A DNA stretch of 64,000 nucleotides from CBDDFV01 sp965227335 (GTDB taxonomy: Bacteria > Planctomycetota > Phycisphaerae > Phycisphaerales > SM1A02): contig CBDDFV010000001.1 in assembly GCA_965227335.1 (NCBI GenBank), positions 372,001-436,000 of the forward strand, read 5' to 3'. Of the stretch, positions 1 through 7,860 are shown in pieces (position 1 is the stretch's first letter; every line of letters begins with the position of its first letter). Made by a program: the position numbers and the translations under genes. Below the pieces are notes generated by a model. That model ran no database searches. It saw only the letters and a list, made by a program, of their open reading frames with translations, and was not told where the DNA came from.

Positions 1-1
1 G

Positions 2-1723
2 GCGAAGGGCGCGCCGCCGCCGAACAAGGCGCTGGCGTACGTCTGGGAGCGCGATCCCGCCACGCAGATGTGGGGCGAGGGAGCGCCGGTGGTGATCGGC
101 GACATCGGCGTCGATCCCGGCTTCGCCGCGTTCACGGAAGCGGTCGACATCGACGGCTTCAACGCGATCCTCGGCGTGTTCTACGCGGGCGAGGATGAAG
201 AGGAGATCGTCCCCACCGGACGGGCGTGGCTGATCGAGAAGGACATGGCCGGCCGCTGGGTCGCCACCGAGGAGTTCGAGAATCCGGAGGCCGATCTCGG
301 CGACGAGTTCGGGTGGGCGGTCGCGTTGCGCGGCAACCGCGCCGTGGTCGGCGCGCGGTCCGACGTGTCGGACATCGGCTTCGATTCGGGGACCGCATTG
401 GTCTACACCCGCGCGGGATCGGACGCCAACTTCACGCTCGCCGAGCGTCTGCAGCCGGACACGCCGAGCAACAACGAGCTGTTCGGCTTCGTGGTCGGTC
501 TCGGCCCTGATCTCGTCGTCGTGACGGCGTTGGACGAAAACGAGGTGCACGTCTTCGATCGACCGTTCACCGATGCGTTCGAATCAGGCGATCTCTACCT
601 CGCGACCGAAGGGGCGCCGGGAAGCGATCCGGACGATGGGGAGGTGGAGGACGCGATTCTGCAGATCAATCCCGTCACCCAGATCGTGCGCGAGCTGACG
701 ACCGTGGACGGTCTCGACGCCCGGGTGGCCACGTACGATCCGGCCCGGGAGCGGCTGATCGTGGGGGTGGAGGGCGACACCGGCGCGTTGCGGGCGATCG
801 ACAGCACGGGCGAAGTCTTCATGCTGGAGCACAATCTGGACGCGATCTCGGACTGGGGCGATCGCACCATCCGGAGCCTCGCGCCGGCCGGGGACGGGCG
901 GCTCTATGCGGTGGGGGCGAACGATGCGGGCAGCGTCCGCGTGGGCCTGATCGCGGCCGATGACACCGCGAGTCTCGTCGCGAACGGCGCCGCGCCGCTC
1001 ACGCTCACGCTCAACGACGAGGAGACGATGGCGGCGATCTGGGACTCCGACAACGATGCGTTGTACATCGCGGACGCCCTGGATCCCGTGACGCGGGTGC
1101 ACCGCATCGTGCTGGACGCGGAAGGCGACGATGTGGTGTCCGCGGTGAACGTCGTGTTCGACGCAATCGGCGTCGGCATCAACGACGACGAGAAGCCGGC
1201 GCAGTTCTCAGCCGGTCCGAACGACCGCATGCTGCTCAAGATCCGAAGCACGGTCACGGGCCTTGAATCGCGGCTGCAACTGTTTGATCCGGCGACGCTC
1301 GCCGACCTCCCGTTCGCCGCCTCGGACTACACCGGGGTGGAGTTCGAGGAAGCGGGGACGTACTCGACGCTGCTCGGTCTGGCGGTCACGCTCGATACGC
1401 AGAACGATCAGCTCCGGACGTTCGCGTTCGGGGATTCGGGGGCGGGGACCGTGTTCGTGTCCGGCGACGTGTCGGACAGCATGGTCGAAGGCGAGGACGC
1501 GACGCTCATCTCGATCGGCGACACGATCTCCGGCGGGCCGGAAACGCCGCCGCCGGCGCCGGCGAGTCAGTTCACCGATCGACGCGCGGCGGCGCTCGCG
1601 GAGACGCTCCACCTGATCCTCGAGCACTGGGGTCCGTGCGACCGCGGGCGGGGGTGTGCGGGCGACCTCAACCGGGACGGCGTCGTCGACGGTGCGGACC
1701 TCCGCCTCGCCCTGATCCGCTGA
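2..1723 (+). CDS. FG-GAP-like secreted protein with C-terminal dockerin motif (5' partial)
   Basis: The frame is open to the left window edge, so the true start lies outside; an internal ATG at 68 is not necessarily the start. The visible 573 residues contain FG-GAP-type beta-propeller segments (for example FGWAVALRGNRAVVGAR and FGFVVGLGPDLVVV) followed by repeats naming events and values. The last about 20 residues form one dockerin-type calcium loop (DLNRDGVVDGADL). Such proteins in planctomycetes are usually exported and surface-located, but the signal peptide is outside the window. A strong hairpin follows the stop. The biological substrate is unknown. Confidence 0.7.
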   Translation, partial: AKGAPPPNKALAYVWERDPATQMWGEGAPVVIGDIGVDPGFAAFTEAVDIDGFNAILGVFYAGEDEEEIVPTGRAWLIEKDMAGRWVATEEFENPEADLGDEFGWAVALRGNRAVVGARSDVSDIGFDSGTALVYTRAGSDANFTLAERLQPDTPSNNELFGFVVGLGPDLVVVTALDENEVHVFDRPFTDAFESGDLYLATEGAPGSDPDDGEVEDAILQINPVTQIVRELTTVDGLDARVATYDPARERLIVGVEGDTGALRAIDSTGEVFMLEHNLDAISDWGDRTIRSLAPAGDGRLYAVGANDAGSVRVGLIAADDTASLVANGAAPLTLTLNDEETMAAIWDSDNDALYIADALDPVTRVHRIVLDAEGDDVVSAVNVVFDAIGVGINDDEKPAQFSAGPNDRMLLKIRSTVTGLESRLQLFDPATLADLPFAASDYTGVEFEEAGTYSTLLGLAVTLDTQNDQLRTFAFGDSGAGTVFVSGDVSDSMVEGEDATLISIGDTISGGPETPPPAPASQFTDRRAAALAETLHLILEHWGPCDRGRGCAGDLNRDGVVDGADLRLALIR

Positions 1724-1754
1724 GTCGATCCCGTCCGCATGATCACGAATGAGA

Positions 1755-1784
1755 ACGGCCCGCTCCCGGGGTGGAGCGGGCCGT
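1755..1784. terminator. Bidirectional hairpin terminator
   Basis: A perfect 11-bp GC-rich stem (ACGGCCCGCTC paired with GAGCGGGCCGT, 8-nt loop) lies between two converging genes. It has T-rich flanks on the + side (GTTCGTT) and can serve both strands. Confidence 0.75.
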
Positions 1785-1816
1785 GTTCGTTCAGGGTGGA
1801 GCGGCGTCGGCGGGGT

Positions 1817-2884
1817 TTACTTCACCGTCGGCAGCCAGGCGGCGAGGAGGTCGATGGAGGCCTGCAGGTCGCCCTTGTGGATCGACTCGGTGACGGTGTG
1901 GATGTAGCGGGTGCCGCAGACGACCGCCGCGCATCGCGCCCCGCCCGCCGCCCGCTGGATCGCGGCTCCGTCCTGTCCGCCGCGGGGCAGGATGCACCGC
2001 TGGTAGTCGATCTTCTTCTTGCGGGCGGTTTCGCAGAGTTCCTCGACGAGGTGGTGGTCGGCGATCATGGAGGAGTCCTGGAGCATGACGCCGACGCCGT
2101 CGCCGTGCTTCGTGACCCGCATGGTGTCGGGGACGCCGGGGGTGTCGCACGCGAGGGTGACGTCGAGTCCGACGCCGATGTCGGCGTTGACGTGGTACGC
2201 GGCGGTCTGGGCGCCGCGGAGTCCGACTTCTTCCTGAGTGGTGAACACGACGACGATTTCGCACGCGTGCTGGTTTGCTTTCGCCTTGCTGGCCGCGATC
2301 TTGCGGAGGGCCTCGATGGCGATGAAGCACGCGAACCGGTTGTCGAGCGCCTTGGAGAAGATCTTCTCGGGGCAATCGAGGAACGGTTCGTGCATGACGA
2401 CGTAGTCGCCGATCTGGACCTTCTTCTGCACGTCCTTGGCGTTCATGCCGAGGTCGATGAAGAACTCCTCGACGTCCGGCACCTTCTTGCGATCTTCGGG
2501 CGACGAGATATGGATCGGCTTGCCGCCGGGGTTCATCACGCCTTCGAAGTCGCCCTTCTCGGTGCACACGAGAACGCGGCGCGAGAAGAGGTTGCGGGTG
2601 TCGAATCCGCCGGCGGGGTTGAGCCAGAGGAAGCCCTTGTCGTCGATGTGACGGACATAGAAGCCGATCTCGTCCATATGGGCGGCGAGCATGACCCGCT
2701 GCGGCTCCTTGCCCCGCCCGGGAGCGGCGGTGGGCTTGCGCGTGCAGATCAGGGAGCCGAGCGGTTCGATTTCGATCTCGTCGAAGAGATCGCCGATCTC
2801 CTCCTCGATCAGCGCACGGACGCGTTCCTCGCGTCCGGGGATGCCGGGGGTCTCGCAGAGTCGACGAAGCAGATCAATGTTCAT
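1817..2884 (-). CDS. M42 family metallo-aminopeptidase
   Basis: The 355-residue protein matches the M42 dinuclear zinc peptidases (glutamyl aminopeptidase/FrvX/CelM group) in length and motifs. These include AAHMDEIGF near residue 70 (first metal-binding His), an ALDNRFACF segment, EEVGLRGA with the catalytic Glu pair, the metal-binding Asp in GLDVTLACDTPG, and YIHTVTESIHKGD near the C terminus. It probably trims peptides in the cytoplasm. The start was chosen at the ATG giving MNIDLLRRLCETPGIPG, the usual M42 N terminus; the open frame continues upstream without any family similarity. No clear ribosome binding site is visible. Confidence 0.9.
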   Translation of the reverse strand: MNIDLLRRLCETPGIPGREERVRALIEEEIGDLFDEIEIEPLGSLICTRKPTAAPGRGKEPQRVMLAAHMDEIGFYVRHIDDKGFLWLNPAGGFDTRNLFSRRVLVCTEKGDFEGVMNPGGKPIHISSPEDRKKVPDVEEFFIDLGMNAKDVQKKVQIGDYVVMHEPFLDCPEKIFSKALDNRFACFIAIEALRKIAASKAKANQHACEIVVVFTTQEEVGLRGAQTAAYHVNADIGVGLDVTLACDTPGVPDTMRVTKHGDGVGVMLQDSSMIADHHLVEELCETARKKKIDYQRCILPRGGQDGAAIQRAAGGARCAAVVCGTRYIHTVTESIHKGDLQASIDLLAAWLPTVK

Positions 2885-2995
2885 GAGGTCGTCACCAGGG
2901 GTGGTCAGGGGGAAGGGAAGAACCGCGGGCCGAGACGTTCTAGGATGTCGGCGTCGATCCGGGATTCGCCCGGTCGGCCGATCGAAGGACCACGC

Positions 2996-4258
2996 ATGAT
3001 CCTCCACGAGAGCCCGCTTCGCAAACTCCACGAACGGTACGTCGAGATGCTCCGGACGCCGGTGGAGGCGTCGCGTCCGGGGGCGGCGAGCGGTCACCAG
3101 GCGCAGGCGTACGAGCTGGAAATGCTGCCGTACGCCGCCGCGCCCGCGACGACGTCGGATGATTCCGGCGACGGGGGTCGTGGTTGCGAGCTGGTCGGGA
3201 CGTACGGGGCGGTGGAGCTCGAGTACGCCGCGCTTCGTCGTTCGGCCGGTCTGGTCGACTGTCCGCACCGGGTGGTGCTGGAGATTCGCGGGTCGGAGCG
3301 GTTCGACTTTCTCAACCGGATGGTGACGCAGGAGTTGCGGGGTCTGGACGAGGGCGGGGCGCGGGCGACCTTCTGGCTGAATCGGAAGGGCCGGGTGGAG
3401 GCGGATCTGCTGCTGATCCAGCCGCCGGGCGGGGATGCGTTGCTGGCGGTGGTGGATCTGCTCCGGGCGGATGCGGCGCGAACGACGCTGGACGCGTTTC
3501 TGTTCGCCGAGGACGTCGAGATCGTGGACCGGACCGACGCGTTCCACGTGATGCAGGCGCATGGTCCCGCCGCGGTGAACGTGGTGGAGGTCGCGGCGGG
3601 CGATCTGGTGCGTCTGGCCCCGGGCGGGGCGGCGACGACGTCGATCGGGGGGGTATCGACGACGGTGGCGCGTCACGACGAGATCGGCGATCCGGGGGTG
3701 ACGATCATCGCCCCGCGTGAGCAGTCGCCGGAAGTCTGGGCGGCGCTGCTGGAGACGACGGTCGACGGCGAGCGTCCGTTGGCGCGCCCGTCGGGGTGGT
3801 ACGCGTTCAACATCGCGCGGATCGAGGCGGGGACGCCGCTCTTCAACGTCGATTTCGGCGTGACCAATCTGCCGCACGAGACGGGCCTTCTGCACGCGCG
3901 GGTGAGCTTCACCAAGGGGTGTTACCTCGGACAGGAGGTCGTCGCCCGGATGGACAGCCTCGGTCGGCCGAAGCAGATGCTCATCGGGCTGCGTCCGAAG
4001 GCGGATCGGCTGCCGGTGGCGGGCGGCCAGGTGTTTGCGCGGCCGACGGACGAGTCGTCGGGCGGGATGGGTCCGCAGGTCGGGGCGGTGACGTCGAGCA
4101 CGCTCGCCCCGATGCTCGGGTCGGTTCCGATCGCGTTCGCGATGGTGAAGACGGCGCACGCGGAGGAGGGGAACACCCTCATCGTCAATGCGGAAGGCGA
4201 GCAGGTGGAGGCGGACGTCGCCCCCCTCACGTTCTGGCGGCGAAAGGACGACGAGTGA
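2996..4258 (+). CDS. ygfZ: YgfZ/GcvT-like folate-binding protein
   Basis: The 420-residue protein belongs to the YgfZ/CAF17 family, related to the aminomethyltransferase GcvT and involved in maintaining certain Fe-S enzymes. The family signature KGCYLGQE is present near residue 309, preceded by NLPHETGLLHARVSF. The N-terminal part has the GcvT-like LVDCPHRVVLEIRGSERFDFLNRMVTQ segment. The start at 2996 gives MILHESPLRKLHERY; upstream the frame is open only because it is antisense to the peptidase gene. Its stop overlaps the next start (TGATG), indicating an operon. The alternative, a true GcvT, is less likely because of the KGCYxGQE motif. Confidence 0.85.
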   Translation: MILHESPLRKLHERYVEMLRTPVEASRPGAASGHQAQAYELEMLPYAAAPATTSDDSGDGGRGCELVGTYGAVELEYAALRRSAGLVDCPHRVVLEIRGSERFDFLNRMVTQELRGLDEGGARATFWLNRKGRVEADLLLIQPPGGDALLAVVDLLRADAARTTLDAFLFAEDVEIVDRTDAFHVMQAHGPAAVNVVEVAAGDLVRLAPGGAATTSIGGVSTTVARHDEIGDPGVTIIAPREQSPEVWAALLETTVDGERPLARPSGWYAFNIARIEAGTPLFNVDFGVTNLPHETGLLHARVSFTKGCYLGQEVVARMDSLGRPKQMLIGLRPKADRLPVAGGQVFARPTDESSGGMGPQVGAVTSSTLAPMLGSVPIAFAMVKTAHAEEGNTLIVNAEGEQVEADVAPLTFWRRKDDE

Positions 4259-4437
4259 TGTGGCGGTGGTTGGCGACGACCGGTCATCCGCGGGGTGATC
4301 TGCCGATGATGCCGACGACGCCGTCCGACGGCATGCCGGCGGCGGAGATCGTGCTGCTGTCGGTGGCGATTTTTTTGACGCTGGCGGTGGCCGCGGTGTT
4401 CGCGGGGATCCTGATCCGGGCGAGGAAGCAGAAGTGA
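4258..4437 (+). CDS. Small single-pass membrane protein
   Basis: This 59-residue ORF starts in a TGATG overlap with the ygfZ stop and ends in a GTGA overlap with the next gene, so translational coupling on both sides supports it. Residues about 28 to 52 (AAEIVLLSVAIFLTLAVAAV and onward) form one hydrophobic helix followed by a basic tail (RARKQK), predicting a cytoplasmic C terminus. No family is recognised. Its place between a folate-binding Fe-S maintenance protein and a metalloprotease may mean shared regulation only. Confidence 0.6.
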   Translation: MWRWLATTGHPRGDLPMMPTTPSDGMPAAEIVLLSVAIFLTLAVAAVFAGILIRARKQK

Positions 4438-4928
4438 CGGCGGGTCGGCCGCGGCTGGTTCGCGAGATCTGCGCCGAGGTCGCGGACCGGCTGTCGACGG
4501 AAGCGGGCGTGACGTGCGTTCAGTGGCACGACAAGGGTCTGTGGGGACGGGCGTGGATCGAAGATCGCAAGGTTCTGGCCCCCCGTCCGACGACGCGGAA
4601 GCGGCTGTTTGTCTTCGCCCACGAGTGCGCGCACATCGCGCTGGATCATCAGCGTCGGCGCACGCCGGTGCACCGGATGGAGTACGAGGCGGAGCAGTGG
4701 GCGATCGCGGCGTTCGATCGTCACGGCGTGGAGATTCCGCCGGGCTCGATCGACAAGGCGAAGCAGTACGTCGGATACAAGATCCACCAGGCGATCCGTC
4801 GCGGCGCGCGTCGAATTGACGACGAGGCGCTCGCCTGGTGCGCGCCGTACCACACCCGCACCGTCCAGCGGTGGATGCGTCGACGCAACGGCGGCGTCAT
4901 CGCGAGTTTCTTCGCCTTCATGCGGTAG
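4434..4928 (+). CDS. HExxH zinc-protease-like protein (ImmA/IrrE-like)
   Basis: The 164-residue protein starts with GTG, overlapping the preceding stop by GTGA. The motif FAHECAHIALDHQ (HExxH) near residues 62 to 74 and the downstream YEAEQWAIAAFDRHGVEIP segment, where the third metal ligand would be the Glu in EAEQWA, resemble the ImmA/IrrE metallopeptidase fold. The C-terminal half is Arg-rich and has no recognised domain. It ends the three-gene operon beginning with ygfZ. The substrate is unknown; this copy is chromosomal and distinct from the ImmA-like gene in the mobile element. Confidence 0.6.
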   Translation: MTAGRPRLVREICAEVADRLSTEAGVTCVQWHDKGLWGRAWIEDRKVLAPRPTTRKRLFVFAHECAHIALDHQRRRTPVHRMEYEAEQWAIAAFDRHGVEIPPGSIDKAKQYVGYKIHQAIRRGARRIDDEALAWCAPYHTRTVQRWMRRRNGGVIASFFAFMR

Positions 4929-4987
4929 GGTCCGCACCCCGTGCGGACCGATCGGTGACGCCATTCGGTCCGCACGGGGTGCGGACC
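4929..4987. repeat. Twin self-complementary hairpins forming a 21-bp inverted repeat
   Basis: Two 21-nt arms (4929-4949 and 4967-4987) are exact reverse complements. Each arm is itself a perfect 9-bp hairpin (GGTCCGCAC / GTGCGGACC) with loop CCC in the first and GGG in the second. A 17-nt spacer separates them. The position after the three-gene operon and before HMG-CoA lyase suggests a transcription-termination or mRNA-stabilising role; there is no T tract. Confidence 0.7.
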
Positions 4988-5027
4988 ATGGCGCGGCGCC
5001 GCGTTCGTCCCGGAGTACGATATCGTC

Positions 5028-5951
5028 ATGAACCTCCCGGACTCCATCCGCATCACCGACGTCGGGCCCCGCGACGGGTTGCAGAACGAATCGACCGTTC
5101 TGCCCGTCGAGGCGAAGGTCGCGCTCGTGAATACGCTGGCGCGGGCGGGCGTGGCCGAAGTCGAGGTGTCGAGCTTCGTCAGCCCGAAATGGGTGCCGCA
5201 GCTCGGCGATGCGGCGGACGTCTTCGCCCGGATCGAGCGAATCGAAGACGTCGTGTACTCGGCCCTCGTGCCGAACGAGCGAGGGATGGAGCGGGCGCTG
5301 GAGGCCCACGCCGCAGGGAAGCTCGACAAGATCGCCGTCTTCACCGCCGCGTCCGAGACCTTCGCCCGAAAGAACACCAACGCGTCGATCGCGGAGACCA
5401 TCGCACGCTTCCGTCCGGTGGCGGCGCAGGCGCGGCGGGCGGGGCTTGCGGTGCGGGCGTACGTCAGTTGTGTCGTCGCGTGCCCCTACGAGGGTCCGAT
5501 CACGCCCGACGCGGTGCGGGCGGTGACGGAACAACTGCTCGACATCGGGGCGGATGAGATCGACCTGGGCGAGACGATCGGCGTCGCCGCGCCGTCCGAC
5601 ATCGACGCGCTCTACGACGGGCTCGACGGCGTCCTCGCACCGGCGGATTCGACGCTGCACCTGCACGACACCCGGGGCGGCGCGCTCGCGTGCGCGATGC
5701 GGGCGCTGCAGCTCGGCGTGCGGTCCTTCGATGGTTCGTGCGGCGGGCTCGGGGGGTGTCCGTATGCGCCGGGCGCGGCGGGCAACCTGGCGACCGAGGA
5801 TCTCGTCTACATGGCGGAGCGGATGGGAATTCGCACCGGCGTGGACCTGGGGCGGCTGGTCGATGCGGGCGCTCAGATCGGCGCCGCGCTGGGACGTGAA
5901 TTGCCCGGCCGGGTGTTGCGGGCGTCGATCGCGTGCGCATCGGAGAGCTGA
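5028..5951 (+). CDS. mvaB: Hydroxymethylglutaryl-CoA lyase
   Basis: The 307-residue protein cleaves HMG-CoA to acetyl-CoA and acetoacetate in leucine degradation. The DRE-TIM signatures are clear: ITDVGPRDGLQNE at the N terminus (metal-binding Asp, catalytic Arg), VSCVVACPYEG, HLHDTRGGALA (metal-binding His pair) and the HMG-CoA lyase hallmark FDGSCGGLGGCPYAPGAAGN with the flexible-loop Cys. Length is typical. The 3' end overlaps the oppositely oriented phosphoesterase gene by 79 bp. No strong Shine-Dalgarno is seen before the ATG. Confidence 0.93.
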   Translation: MNLPDSIRITDVGPRDGLQNESTVLPVEAKVALVNTLARAGVAEVEVSSFVSPKWVPQLGDAADVFARIERIEDVVYSALVPNERGMERALEAHAAGKLDKIAVFTAASETFARKNTNASIAETIARFRPVAAQARRAGLAVRAYVSCVVACPYEGPITPDAVRAVTEQLLDIGADEIDLGETIGVAAPSDIDALYDGLDGVLAPADSTLHLHDTRGGALACAMRALQLGVRSFDGSCGGLGGCPYAPGAAGNLATEDLVYMAERMGIRTGVDLGRLVDAGAQIGAALGRELPGRVLRASIACASES

Positions 5952-6742
5952 AAGCGTCGGACGGCGTGGGGGTCGAGGTAATATTCGCGTCCGAGTCGGC
6001 GAATGCGATGGACGGCGAGTTCGTCGCCGCGCACGAGCACGGCGCGCGGGCGGCCGGGGAAGCTGAAGGCGCCGGTGTTGATGATCCAGCGTTCGCCGAC
6101 CCGCCACACGCCGGGGTGGTGCGAGTGTCCGACGACGATGAAGCGGGCGTCCGGCGCGCATTGCGCGGCGAAGTCCGACGCAAGTTGCGGCAGGGCCCGC
6201 CAGTAGCGGAGGACTTCGACCAGTTTCCATGGTCGGGCGAGCATGCCGAGGACGGTCGAGCGTCCGGCCTCCTCGGTGATCTTCTCCCATTCCGCGTGGG
6301 AGGCGGCCTGGGCCGCGGCGAGACGCACTTCGAGTTCGTCGTGGGTTTCCGGGTCGACGTGGGCGAGGGCGCGGGTGCGGGCCTCCCGCATGCGTCCGGC
6401 GGCGGGGCTCCAGGGGGCGACGGCGGGATGCAGCACATCGCCGTGGGTCACGAACACCCGTCGGTCGGCGAGATGCAGACAGCGGATGTCGGTCAGGAAC
6501 GGATCGTGGTTGCCGGAGAGGAACGTGAGCTGAACGCCGTCGTCCTCACAGAGGTCGGTGAGTTCGAGGATCGCGCGGGCGGCGTCGCTCCAGTGGTGGG
6601 GGTGGTGAATCTCCGCGACGTCGCCATTGAGGATGAGGCGATCGACGCGGGTCCAGAGGGGGCGCAGGGCGCGGGCGGACAGCGCGCCGCCGCGCGGGCG
6701 TCCGAGGTGCGTGTCCGACAGGATCAGCGTGGCGTCGCTCAC
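5873..6742 (-). CDS. Calcineurin-like metallophosphoesterase (LpxH-like)
   Basis: The 289-residue protein starts at GTG. It has the ordered motifs of calcineurin-type phosphoesterases: LILSDTHLG (D-x-H), LILNGDVAEIHHP (GD), FLSGNHDPF (GNHD), VFVTHGDVL and VVGHSHHPGV (GH-x-H). The architecture resembles UDP-2,3-diacylglucosamine hydrolase LpxH and related enzymes, but substrate cannot be decided from motifs. The insertion between residues 120 and 200 contains the helices typical of LpxH-type caps. It converges on mvaB and overlaps its 3' end by 79 bp. Confidence 0.8.
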   Translation of the reverse strand: MSDATLILSDTHLGRPRGGALSARALRPLWTRVDRLILNGDVAEIHHPHHWSDAARAILELTDLCEDDGVQLTFLSGNHDPFLTDIRCLHLADRRVFVTHGDVLHPAVAPWSPAAGRMREARTRALAHVDPETHDELEVRLAAAQAASHAEWEKITEEAGRSTVLGMLARPWKLVEVLRYWRALPQLASDFAAQCAPDARFIVVGHSHHPGVWRVGERWIINTGAFSFPGRPRAVLVRGDELAVHRIRRLGREYYLDPHAVRRFQLSDAHAIDARNTRPGNSRPSAAPI

Positions 6743-6919
6743 GTCGGAGGTACGTATCGTCCGTCGGGGTCGTTCGCGTCAGTCTGGGGGATTGGGTGCG
6801 TTGATCCCGACCCCCGACCGCCCGGCTGTAGGACGTGGGACAATCGTGGTCCGACGGTTATCGGGCGGCGGGGGCGGGACACACTGAGGAGCGGATGGGC
6901 CGCGTGACGGGCGGGGGGT

Positions 6920-7297
6920 TCAGGCGGTGCGCCGGAACCAGCCGCGCCGGCCGGCCGCATTGTTCTGTGCGACGATCGTGAGTTGCTTGTGGAGTCGGGC
7001 CAGCTTGAGCAGGGCGACGGCGTCGTCGTCGACGTTGGTGAGCCGGAGGGCGCCGCCCCGCTGATCGATAACCGTCTTGAGGGCGGTGATGAGTCGGAGG
7101 GCGGCGGCGGAGAGTCGCTGGACGGAGGCGAGGTCAAGGGTGACGCGGGGGGCGTCGGCGGCGCGAATCATGCGGTAGATCTCATCGCCGGCGCGGCGGA
7201 TGTAGACGGGATCGGTCACATCCGCCCGCGTGAAGCGGACGACGAGGCCTTCATCGGGATCGGCTGACGCAGCCACGTACTGAGCGGTGAGAGACAT
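6920..7297 (-). CDS. STAS-domain protein (anti-sigma factor antagonist-like)
   Basis: The 125-residue protein has the STAS fold pattern: a first strand (GLVVRFTRADVTD), then PRVTLDLASVQRLSAAALRLITALKTVIDQRGGALRLTNVDDDAVALLKLARLHKQL split over residues about 50 to 108. The Ser in the QRLSAAAL turn sits where SpoIIAA-type antagonists are phosphorylated. AAGGA lies 5 nt before the ATG. It lies downstream of the phosphorelay operon on the same strand with a 209-bp gap, so co-regulation is possible but not shown. Confidence 0.75.
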   Translation of the reverse strand: MSLTAQYVAASADPDEGLVVRFTRADVTDPVYIRRAGDEIYRMIRAADAPRVTLDLASVQRLSAAALRLITALKTVIDQRGGALRLTNVDDDAVALLKLARLHKQLTIVAQNNAAGRRGWFRRTA

Positions 7298-7460
7298 GGT
7301 TCCTTCGCCTTTCGGGCGTCGACCGGGCCGCGAGAGATGTGAGTGGGCGGCGCTGGCGGTTCGTCGCGGGAGAGATGTGGGAGGCGATCGAGACGTTGAA
7401 AGTATGCGATCGGATCGGGATCGCCGCCATGGCGATCGCGGACCAAACCGGGGAGGGGCT

Positions 7461-7479
7461 CCCGCGACGTCTTCGCGGG
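7461..7479. terminator. Possible weak hairpin terminator
   Basis: A 7-bp stem (CCCGCGA / TCGCGGG, 5-nt loop) lies just downstream of the stand-alone receiver gene on the minus strand. There is no T tract, so assignment is weak. Confidence 0.3.
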
Positions 7480-7506
7480 CGGGCGGCGGCTGGATGCAGC
7501 GGGGGG

Positions 7507-7860
7507 TCAGTCGCCGAGGCGTTCGCCGATCAGCGTCAGCAGGGCGGGGATGTCGATCGGTTTGGTGACGTAATCGCTGCAGCCGGCGTCGAGGGCGCGG
7601 GCGCGGTCGTCGGGCAGGGCGTGGGCGGAGAGGGCGATGATCGGGGTGTCGGGATCATCGGTGCGAATGCGGCGGGCGGCGGCGCAGCCGTCGAGTTGCG
7701 GCAGGCCGATATCCATCAGGATCAGGTCGGGCCGGAGGTCGCGGGCCATGTCGATGGCCTGCAGTCCGTCGGTCGCGGCGGCGACTTCATAGCCCGCGCG
7801 AGCAAGGCTGCGCTCGAGCACGTCGCGGTTCAGCTCGTTGTCTTCGACGATGAGAATCAT
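7507..7860 (-). CDS. Single-domain response regulator (CheY-like receiver)
   Basis: The 117-residue protein is one receiver domain: acidic pocket VEDNE at residues 5 to 9, phospho-acceptor D50 in LILMDIGLP, S78 in IIALSAHA and K100 in YVTKPID. There is no output domain. The ATG overlaps the stop of the upstream sensor kinase (ATGA), so it is translationally coupled and is probably phosphorylated by that kinase. Hybrid-kinase receivers often use the YVTKPID motif, so this may be a receiver separated from a former hybrid kinase. Confidence 0.88.
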   Translation of the reverse strand: MILIVEDNELNRDVLERSLARAGYEVAAATDGLQAIDMARDLRPDLILMDIGLPQLDGCAAARRIRTDDPDTPIIALSAHALPDDRARALDAGCSDYVTKPIDIPALLTLIGERLGD

